A stretch of 9,613 bases of DNA from an uncultured Erysipelotrichaceae bacterium (GTDB lineage: Bacteria; Bacillota_I; Bacilli_A; Erysipelotrichales; Erysipelotrichaceae), in the NCBI GenBank assembly GCA_902796525.1, contig CADBPB010000042.1:1-9613 (forward strand), read 5' to 3'. Positions 1 through 6,505 of this stretch are shown here, in pieces; position 1 is the first letter of the stretch, and each line of letters opens with the position of its first letter. Under the pieces are notes generated by a model, which did not search any database, was not told the DNA's origin, and worked only from the letters and a program-made list of their open reading frames with translations. The translations under genes were made by a program, and so were the position numbers.

Positions 1-1381
1 CTACGCCATGTCCGGTGCCATGCCGGTAATCCACGCCATGCGCCCACAGTTCCTGCCGGGCAACGATATCGATCTGTTTTCCGTTCAATCCCGACATGAA
101 TTTCAGTTCGCTCAGCGCCAGCATCGATTTAAGCACCAGAGTGAAATACTTCTTCACTTCCGCATCGACTTCGCCCAATGCGACCGTCCTGGTGATATCC
201 GTCGTTCCTTCCAGATACTGGCCTCCCGTATCGAACAGCAGGATGCCATGATTGTCCAGCATCGCACATTTTCCTTCTTCAGGAAAATAGTGAGGGATAG
301 CGGCATTTTCGTTATACGCCACGATGGATGCGAAGCTCAGATCCTTTGCTCCGACCTCCATACGCAGGCTGTTGATCTTTCTTGCACAGTCGCACTCGCT
401 GACTGTCGACTTGTCGATGGAATCCAGCCACATCAGGAAACGCAGTTCCGCGATCCCGTCATAGATATGAGCCATGCGGATGTTTTCCTGTTCGATCGGA
501 TTCTTGATCGCTTTCATGTCTTCGATGATGGAACGGCGGTCATAGAATGTGTTGTTTCCTTCGGAGAGCGCAAGATAGCTTTCGTAATTAACCTTGTGTT
601 CATCCAGAACGACCTTGCGTTTCTCGATGGTCTTCAGGAATTCGTAATAGGAGTCATAAGGTCGGATGATGATGCCGTCGGCATAAAGCTTCTCCAGAAG
701 ATCCGCATCGAAACGCTCCAGATCGCAGAACAGATACACATCTTCATCCTGCAGGACCATATAAGCCAGAAAGACCGGCGTATACGTGATATCATCGCCT
801 CTTAGATTCAGCAGATATGCGATCGACTCCAGATTGTTCACGACATGGACCATATCTCTGAGGCAATGAGCGATCAGTTTCACTTTTCTCAGCCTTGAAA
901 GACCGGCATAGCTGTTGTCTATCTCGTAGATCTTGCTGCGGGACAATGGCGCTCTGTTCTGAATCAGGGAGGAATACAGATCGATGCTGCGGATCTGATT
1001 GCCCTGCTTCAGCAGTTCTTTCGCAAAACGGATGCTTGTGCGTTTCCCATCCAGTCCTACGACAGCACCCGGATAGTTCGCTTTCAGGAAAGCCAGAGGT
1101 TCCAGAGCTCCTTCCATCCCCAGCTTGATGACTTTGATCCCGTATTTCAGGCACTGCTGATCGGCTTGCAGATAATAACGTCCATCCACAAAGATGTAGG
1201 TATCTTTCAGCGTCACCAGCAAGGTCGCCAAAGAACCGGTAAAACCGGAAAACCATGCTACGGTCTTGAAGTATTCCGGTACGTATTCGGATAGATGATA
1301 GTCAGAAGTATTCAAATAGTAGACATCGATATTCTGTTGTCTCATCTGCGTTTTCAGCGCATTTAATCTTTCTCTTATCAT
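1..1381 (-). CDS. pepP: Xaa-Pro aminopeptidase (M24B, three-domain type), 3' end beyond window
   Basis: Metallo-aminopeptidase that removes an N-terminal residue preceding proline; cytosolic, used in peptide turnover. I translated 460 residues; the frame stays open to base 1, so the C-terminus is missing. The order matches the large APP1-like form: an N-terminal creatinase domain (about 1-130, with FSGFTGS at 44-50 and VDGRYY at 65-70), a second creatinase-like domain (about 150-290), then the pita-bread catalytic domain. Metal ligands visible are D384 in DTGGQY and D395 in TTDITRT, plus H458 in GTGHGV at the very edge. H364 in AIPHY fits the conserved catalytic-domain histidine. The two glutamate ligands lie outside the window, and about 130 residues are probably missing. 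The start is fixed: an in-frame TAA lies four codons upstream of ATG 1381 and the N-terminus (RERLNALK) is typical. No good SD precedes it. It is divergent from the PBP gene. Confidence 0.94.
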   Translation of the reverse strand, partial: MIRERLNALKTQMRQQNIDVYYLNTSDYHLSEYVPEYFKTVAWFSGFTGSLATLLVTLKDTYIFVDGRYYLQADQQCLKYGIKVIKLGMEGALEPLAFLKANYPGAVVGLDGKRTSIRFAKELLKQGNQIRSIDLYSSLIQNRAPLSRSKIYEIDNSYAGLSRLRKVKLIAHCLRDMVHVVNNLESIAYLLNLRGDDITYTPVFLAYMVLQDEDVYLFCDLERFDADLLEKLYADGIIIRPYDSYYEFLKTIEKRKVVLDEHKVNYESYLALSEGNNTFYDRRSIIEDMKAIKNPIEQENIRMAHIYDGIAELRFLMWLDSIDKSTVSECDCARKINSLRMEVGAKDLSFASIVAYNENAAIPHYFPEEGKCAMLDNHGILLFDTGGQYLEGTTDITRTVALGEVDAEVKKYFTLVLKSMLALSELKFMSGLNGKQIDIVARQELWAHGVDYRHGTGHGV

Positions 1382-1389
1382 GTCTTTAT

Positions 1390-1418
1390 ATTATCATTTA
1401 TCGGACTGATATAGTATA
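1390..1418 (-). promoter_or_regulatory. candidate promoter elements for pepP
   Basis: Two minus-strand -10 candidates exist. TATACT (1418 to 1413) overlaps the plus-strand -10 of the PBP gene and would give a leader of about 30 nt. GATAAT (1395 to 1390) would start transcription at about 1383, two bases before the ATG. Neither has a convincing -35 at 16-18 bases. The choice between them cannot be made from sequence. Confidence 0.4.
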
Positions 1419-1420
1419 AT
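1391..1420 (+). promoter_or_regulatory. promoter of the class A PBP gene
   Basis: A perfect -10 TATAAT (1415-1420) is preceded at 18 bases by TTATCA (1391-1396), a 4/6 match to TTGACA. The predicted +1 (about 1427) falls on the TTG just before ATG 1430, leaving essentially no 5' leader. The -10 shares bases with a minus-strand TATACT, so this is a compact divergent promoter. Confidence 0.6.
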
Positions 1421-1429
1421 AATAAATTG

Positions 1430-4400
1430 ATGAAGAAAGAACAGGAACTTAACAGACACGAGGAACGATCCCTCAATGCCGTAAGACGCAGAGCTTTAAG
1501 TCATACCCATAAGCAGATAGAACTATCCGATCATGCGGAAGTGAAGAAGCAGGACATATTTCATGCAGAGAAACCTGTGGAGGTGGAAAAAAAGGCTAAG
1601 ACTTCCGTCTTTGGGGGTCTGGCGAGGTTCCGTGATGAAATATCCGCTAAATTCCAGAATATAAAGACGGAAAAGGAACGCAAGAAGCGGAAGAAAGAAG
1701 AAGAAAAATCGCTTGCTTTAGAAGCGGCAACGGAAAACCGCGACGTTTTGAAGGAAATCGAATCCTTCATCCCTCATACGGAAACAGCGCCTGAAACCGT
1801 CATTCCGAGCGTAACGGAAGACCTTCAGGAAGAGATAAAAAAAGAAAAGAAGCCAAAGAAACAGAGAGTCAGAAAAGAAAAGGAACCTCGCCCGAAGGCC
1901 AGGACCCTCACTTTTGTCATGGCCATCCTGATGTGCATCGTGCTGTTCCTGGGCGTCTGTGGCGTGGGCGGCGCGGCCTATTTTGCCTCCAAACTGCTGG
2001 AAGGCAAACCGGAACTGCATGTCGACGACCTGGTGGCTCCGGATTCCACGACCGTCTATGATTCCGAAGGCAACATCATCATGGAACTGGGCATGTATCT
2101 GAGAGAAAACATCTCGTATGAAGAAATGCCTAACAGCCTGATCGATGCCTTCCTGTCGATCGAGGACTCCCGTTTCTTCGAACACCCCGGTTTCGATATC
2201 CCGCGTTTCACCAAAGCGGCACTGGCCAATATCCGTACCCGCGACTTCTCGCAAGGCGGTTCGACCATCACAATGCAGCTGATCAAGAATACCTACTATT
2301 CGATCGATGCGGATGACGAGTCCACGATCGCGGCGCGTGAAGGCATGTCGGGCATCAAGCGTAAGATGCAGGAGATCTGGCTGGCGCTGGAACTGGAACT
2401 GAAGACCGATACCCGGAAGCAGGATATCATGGCCATGTACATCAACAAGGTCAACTACGGAGACAATATCCGTGGCGTGCAGAAAGCGGCGCAGTATTAT
2501 TTCGGCAAGGATGCGAAGAATCTGACTTTGACCGAATCCGCCTTCCTGGCCGGTCTGATCAATTCTCCGAATACCTACAACCCTTACAATGATTTATATA
2601 AGAACGATAACTACTATCTTGATCCGGACAGCGAATATCTGAAAGCCGGAACGGAACGCCGCAACGAGGTGCTGGATCTTATGGTCTATCACGGCTATAT
2701 TTCGGAAGCGGAAGCCGATCTGGCAAAATCCGTACGTATCGAAGATCTTCTGGCAGGTCAGGATGTCCGTTTCTCGGAAATGAACGAGAAATACCAGTCT
2801 TATATCGATGCAGTCATCGATGAAGTCGAAGAAACGACCGGAGAGAGTCCATACAGCGTCGGCATGAGGATCTTTACCAATATGAATCCGTACATGCAGG
2901 AATATGTCTATGACCTGCAGAACGAGGAAGAATACACGACGATCAAGTTCCCGAACGAACTGTGCCAGAGCGCCATCGTTGTCATGGACAATCAGAACGG
3001 TTCGATCGAAGCGCTGGGCGGAGGCCGTGGCGAAACGGACAGCGCCAGACAGTTCAACCGCGCGACCAGCGCCTACCTGAATCCGGGTTCTTCCATGAAA
3101 CCGGTCATCGACTATGCGTTATGTATCGACTGGCTGGGCTATGCGACCTCGCATACCTTTACCGATATGCCTTACTACCTGTATGACGGCAATGTCCTGA
3201 TTTCCAACTATGACCATGAGTACCATGGAGATATGCTGATGACGGAAGCGCTGGGCAGATCGCAGAATACGCCTGCCGTACAGGCGCTGGCGGCGGTCGT
3301 TGAAGAATACGGCGAAGAAAAGGTCGTCGATTATCTGAATTCGATCGGTTTCAAATTCGATTATGAAGATTTCGATCTGCAGTTTGCGATTGGCGGCAAC
3401 CGCTGTCTGGTTACGCCTCTGCAGCTGGCAGGCGCACATGCGATGTTCATCAATGGCGGACGCTATATCCGTCCTCATACGGTCAACTACATCGAATACA
3501 ACGATGGCAGACCGAATTTCGTTGCGGATACGCAAGGAAAGCAGATGATCTCTGATGCGACGGCCTGGATGGTCGCCTATCTGGAAGAATACAACATGTC
3601 AGGTAATTTCTCTTCTCTGATGTGGTACTGCAAAAAGTATCTAGATTATCCGCTCTATGGCAAGACCGGCACGACCGACTGGGGCGATTCCGGCGTTGAA
3701 TTCGGCATCCCTGTCAGTTCCACCAAAGACAGCTGGCTCGTCATGCAGACAAACAAATATACGATCTCCTGCTGGACCGGCTACGATGAACTTGCGCCGG
3801 GAGCTTATTTTACCAGCCGGGAGTATCAGGATAATACCAAGAGCAAGATCGTCACCAAGATCCTGGAACAGCTGGAAACGCATCACAGCGGCGAATACGA
3901 TCCGTATGTGCCTCTGGAAATGCCGGATTCCGTCGTCAAGATCACGCATGTGAAAGGCGCTTATCCATACGCAGCAGGTTCCGGCGAAAGCGGCAGCGTT
4001 ACAGGTTACATCAGCGCCAAAGCCCTCGAGGAACATCCTCTGGGTTCCGTTTCGGAAGCTTATGAGTACTCGCGTAAGAATACGAAATATGTCCACGGCG
4101 GTATCGCCAATATCGGCGGCGCCTTCGACGGTTCGACCGTTTCCGTCTGGTTCGGTACAGGCTCCGGTGAAAGCGGCATGTGCTCCGGCGTCTGCGACTT
4201 ATCCGCAACCAATCTCTATGGCGAAACGACCTATGCTTCCGGCGTCGTCTGGTTCCCGCATTGGAATACGATCTATACCGGAACCGCAGAACCGCCATTC
4301 ATGTTCTCGGTCAAAGTCGACAGCGGCGAAGTCATCGGCGGAGCGACCGATGATCTGGGCTTCTCGATCGGCGTTCCGGAATCTTCGAAAGTGACTGCCT

Positions 4401-4477
4401 GCGTCTGGCCAAGCACATCCCAGTCGCAAGCCTGCATCACGCTGGCGGCAGGGCAGGATACAGGGATAACTGAATAA
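1430..4477 (+). CDS. class A penicillin-binding protein (glycosyltransferase/transpeptidase)
   Basis: Bifunctional peptidoglycan synthase: GT51 polymerises lipid II and the transpeptidase cross-links stem peptides outside the membrane. Length is 1015 residues, numbered from ATG 1430. Residues 1-159 are a long, charged Lys/Glu-rich cytosolic tail, then one membrane helix at about 160-186. The GT51 domain shows EDSRFFEHPG (catalytic E245), GGSTITMQLIKN (277-288), KRKMQE (310-315) and IMAMYINKVNYG (333-344). Transpeptidase motifs are SSMK (S554 nucleophile, K557), SQN (611-613) and KTGT (745-748). After about residue 830 comes a roughly 185-residue Gly/Ser/Thr-rich extension that I cannot assign; it is not recognisably PASTA or Fn3. 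The start is TTG 1427 or ATG 1430: an in-frame TAG at 1412 blocks anything further upstream. ATG is preferred. No SD is present. It is a PBP1a/PonA-type protein; the exact paralogue name is uncertain. Confidence 0.95.
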   Translation: MKKEQELNRHEERSLNAVRRRALSHTHKQIELSDHAEVKKQDIFHAEKPVEVEKKAKTSVFGGLARFRDEISAKFQNIKTEKERKKRKKEEEKSLALEAATENRDVLKEIESFIPHTETAPETVIPSVTEDLQEEIKKEKKPKKQRVRKEKEPRPKARTLTFVMAILMCIVLFLGVCGVGGAAYFASKLLEGKPELHVDDLVAPDSTTVYDSEGNIIMELGMYLRENISYEEMPNSLIDAFLSIEDSRFFEHPGFDIPRFTKAALANIRTRDFSQGGSTITMQLIKNTYYSIDADDESTIAAREGMSGIKRKMQEIWLALELELKTDTRKQDIMAMYINKVNYGDNIRGVQKAAQYYFGKDAKNLTLTESAFLAGLINSPNTYNPYNDLYKNDNYYLDPDSEYLKAGTERRNEVLDLMVYHGYISEAEADLAKSVRIEDLLAGQDVRFSEMNEKYQSYIDAVIDEVEETTGESPYSVGMRIFTNMNPYMQEYVYDLQNEEEYTTIKFPNELCQSAIVVMDNQNGSIEALGGGRGETDSARQFNRATSAYLNPGSSMKPVIDYALCIDWLGYATSHTFTDMPYYLYDGNVLISNYDHEYHGDMLMTEALGRSQNTPAVQALAAVVEEYGEEKVVDYLNSIGFKFDYEDFDLQFAIGGNRCLVTPLQLAGAHAMFINGGRYIRPHTVNYIEYNDGRPNFVADTQGKQMISDATAWMVAYLEEYNMSGNFSSLMWYCKKYLDYPLYGKTGTTDWGDSGVEFGIPVSSTKDSWLVMQTNKYTISCWTGYDELAPGAYFTSREYQDNTKSKIVTKILEQLETHHSGEYDPYVPLEMPDSVVKITHVKGAYPYAAGSGESGSVTGYISAKALEEHPLGSVSEAYEYSRKNTKYVHGGIANIGGAFDGSTVSVWFGTGSGESGMCSGVCDLSATNLYGETTYASGVVWFPHWNTIYTGTAEPPFMFSVKVDSGEVIGGATDDLGFSIGVPESSKVTACVWPSTSQSQACITLAAGQDTGITE

Positions 4478-4485
4478 GCCATAAT

Positions 4486-4527
4486 AAAAGATCATGTTTC
4501 AGCATTCAGCGATACATGATCTTTTTT
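4486..4527. terminator. bidirectional intrinsic terminator between the PBP gene and der
   Basis: A 12-bp perfect stem pairs 4486-4497 (AAAAGATCATGT) with 4514-4525 (ACATGATCTTTT) around a 16-base loop. The plus strand ends in six T (4522-4527), serving the PBP gene. On the minus strand the stem ends in TTTTATTAT, serving der. The der stop codon (4528 to 4526) lies within the T-tract. Confidence 0.88.
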
Positions 4528-5839
4528 AGTCTTCGCTTTTCTTCCGGCAGACGATATTGATCGGGACTCCTTCGAATCCGAAGGCCTCCCTCAGCTTGTT
4601 TTCGATGTAACGTTCGTAGGAGAAATGCATCAGTTTCGGATCATTCACAAACAGCACGATCGTACATGGCGAACTGGATACCTGGGAAGCGTAGTAGATC
4701 TTCAGACGCTTGCCATTGTGCGGCTTGGCCGGATTGTCCAGCTGGGCATCCAGGATCACCTCGTTCAGGACATTTGTCTTGATCCTGAGATTGAGATTCT
4801 CATAGACAAGATCGATCAAGGGAAGCAGGGTATCGATGCGTTTGCTGTCTTTCGCAGATACGAAGGCGATCGGCGCATAGTCAAGATACAGGAACTGTTT
4901 CCGTATCTCCTTGGTGATATAGACCATGGTCTTGTCATCCTTATCTACCAGATCCCACTTGTTGTAGACGATGATGACGCCTTTTTTCGCTTCATGCGCC
5001 AGGCCTGCCACATGTTTGTCCTGCTCGATGATTCCCGTCGAAGCATCCAGTACTACCAGAGCCAGATCGCAACGCTCGATCGCGTTCTTGGCACGCAAGA
5101 CGGAATACTTCTCGATATTCTCATAGACCTTGCCTCTTTTCCGTATGCCTGCGGTATCCACGACCACATAATCCTTGTCATTGACCCGGAATACGGTATC
5201 GATCGCGTCTCTGGTCGTTCCTTCGATATCGGAGACGATGACTCTGTCCTGCTTCAGGAACGCATTGGTCAAAGATGACTTCCCGACATTCGGACGGCCG
5301 ATGATCGCAAAACGGATCATCCCTTCATGGCTTTCGATCTGCTGCTCCGGCATGACTTCGGTAACCTTGTCCAGAAGGTCGCCGATTCCAATTCCGTGGA
5401 CTCCGGAAACGGCGATCGGTTCCCCGATCCCGAGATTATAGTATTCATAGATATTATCGATCAGCGATATGTCATCGATCTTGTTTACGGCGAGAATGAC
5501 CGGCTTGTTCGATTTTCTTAACAGTCTGGCGATATATTCGTCATCCGAAGACAAGCCGCTTCGGCCATCCACGATAAAAATGATGACATCCGCTTCTTCG
5601 ACGGCGATCTCCACTTGGGCATTGATCTCCTTCTGAAACGGTACATCCTCGATCTGAAAACCGCCTGTATCGATCAGACGGTAGGTTTTGGACAGCCATT
5701 CGCAATCCCCGTAGATCCTGTCTCTGGTCACGCCCGGGCTATCCTCGACGATCGCCACACGTTCCGACAGCATCCTATTAAAAACTGTCGACTTACCGAC
5801 ATTGGGTCTCCCAACGATTGCGACAGTTCCATCTATCAT
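4526..5839 (-). CDS. der: ribosome-assembly GTPase Der (EngA)
   Basis: Essential double-domain GTPase needed for maturation of the 50S subunit; cytosolic and ribosome-associated. Its 437 residues match the usual family length. G domain 1 has GRPNVGKST (10-18), DTGG (57-60) and NKID (119-122). G domain 2 has GRPNVGKSS (181-189), DTAGIRKRGK (228-237), NKWD (293-296) and SAK (328-330). The C-terminal roughly 85 residues form the KH-like domain, including KRLKIYYASQ (377-386) and FVNDP (397-401). ATG 5839 is preceded by AGGAGA at 5852-5847, seven bases away. This SD sits inside the last codons of cmk, which stops only three bases upstream, so translation is probably coupled. It is the last gene of the operon. 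Confidence 0.98.
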   Translation of the reverse strand: MIDGTVAIVGRPNVGKSTVFNRMLSERVAIVEDSPGVTRDRIYGDCEWLSKTYRLIDTGGFQIEDVPFQKEINAQVEIAVEEADVIIFIVDGRSGLSSDDEYIARLLRKSNKPVILAVNKIDDISLIDNIYEYYNLGIGEPIAVSGVHGIGIGDLLDKVTEVMPEQQIESHEGMIRFAIIGRPNVGKSSLTNAFLKQDRVIVSDIEGTTRDAIDTVFRVNDKDYVVVDTAGIRKRGKVYENIEKYSVLRAKNAIERCDLALVVLDASTGIIEQDKHVAGLAHEAKKGVIIVYNKWDLVDKDDKTMVYITKEIRKQFLYLDYAPIAFVSAKDSKRIDTLLPLIDLVYENLNLRIKTNVLNEVILDAQLDNPAKPHNGKRLKIYYASQVSSSPCTIVLFVNDPKLMHFSYERYIENKLREAFGFEGVPINIVCRKKSED

Positions 5840-5842
5840 TTC

Positions 5843-6505
5843 TTATTCTCCTAATACTTCGTTAACCAGTTCCATTGCCTTGTCGACGACTTCTTCGATA
5901 CTCATATCTGATGTATCGATCTCGATCGCATCTTCCGCTTTGGTCAATGGCGAGAATTCCCGATGCATATCCTGATAATCCCGTTTGATGATATCCTCCA
6001 GGATCGTCTGATAATCCGCATCAAGGCCCTTCTCTTCGTTCTGTTTCACTCTTCGTAAGGCGCGAGCTTCCGGCGTCGCGGTCATGTAGATCTTGACCGG
6101 GGCATCCTTCAGGACTACCGTCCCGATATCCCGGCCATCCAGGATATAGCCTCCGCCTGCGCAGATCTTCTGCTGCATCGTCACCATGGCTTCACGGCAT
6201 TTCTGCAGTTTCGATACCTCGGATGCGCCCATGGAAATTTCGTTGGCTCGGATCGCTTCACTGATATCCTCGCCATCCAGGATCACATCCCCATCGGTAT
6301 CCATGACCAGTTCCATCTCATCGATCATCGAAACGATTGCTTCTTCATCGTCAAGAGGGATCTCCTTCTTCAATGCATTATAGGCGACAGCCCGATACAT
6401 GGCTCCCGTATCCAGATGGATATAGCCAAGCCGTTCTGCCGGCAGGTCAGCAATCGTTGACTTTCCAGCGGCACTCGGACCATCGATCGCGATATTGATC
6501 GGCAT
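5843..6505 (-). CDS. cmk: (d)CMP kinase
   Basis: Phosphorylates CMP and dCMP with ATP to give the diphosphates; cytosolic, pyrimidine nucleotide supply. Its 220 residues are the normal length. Visible motifs are the P-loop GPSAAGKST (9-17), the substrate-binding stretch DTGAMYRA (32-39), KCRE around R104, DGRDIGT (123-129), the lid arginines RR (151-152), and RDYQDMHREFSPL (175-187). All key residues are present. One oddity is Pro22 in the helix after the P-loop (IADLPAERLG), where relatives usually have Leu; a single CTG-to-CCG change would produce it. The ATG overlaps the TGA of the preceding gene by one base (TGATG), with AAAGGA eight bases upstream, so coupled translation is likely. In Bacillus rpsA lies between cmk and der; here it does not. 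Confidence 0.97.
   Translation of the reverse strand: MPINIAIDGPSAAGKSTIADLPAERLGYIHLDTGAMYRAVAYNALKKEIPLDDEEAIVSMIDEMELVMDTDGDVILDGEDISEAIRANEISMGASEVSKLQKCREAMVTMQQKICAGGGYILDGRDIGTVVLKDAPVKIYMTATPEARALRRVKQNEEKGLDADYQTILEDIIKRDYQDMHREFSPLTKAEDAIEIDTSDMSIEEVVDKAMELVNEVLGE
5847..5852 (-). promoter_or_regulatory. der ribosome binding site embedded in the cmk 3' end
   Basis: AGGAGA lies seven bases before the der ATG and is formed by the final codons of cmk (encoding Leu-Gly-Glu). Ribosomes terminating on cmk are therefore placed directly at the der start. Confidence 0.8.

Noticed and set aside
8..805. Open frame of 265 codons on the plus strand inside pepP
   Set aside because: It is antisense to a clear M24 peptidase with all motifs; the translation has no recognisable features and no SD. 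Biased codon use on the real strand explains it.
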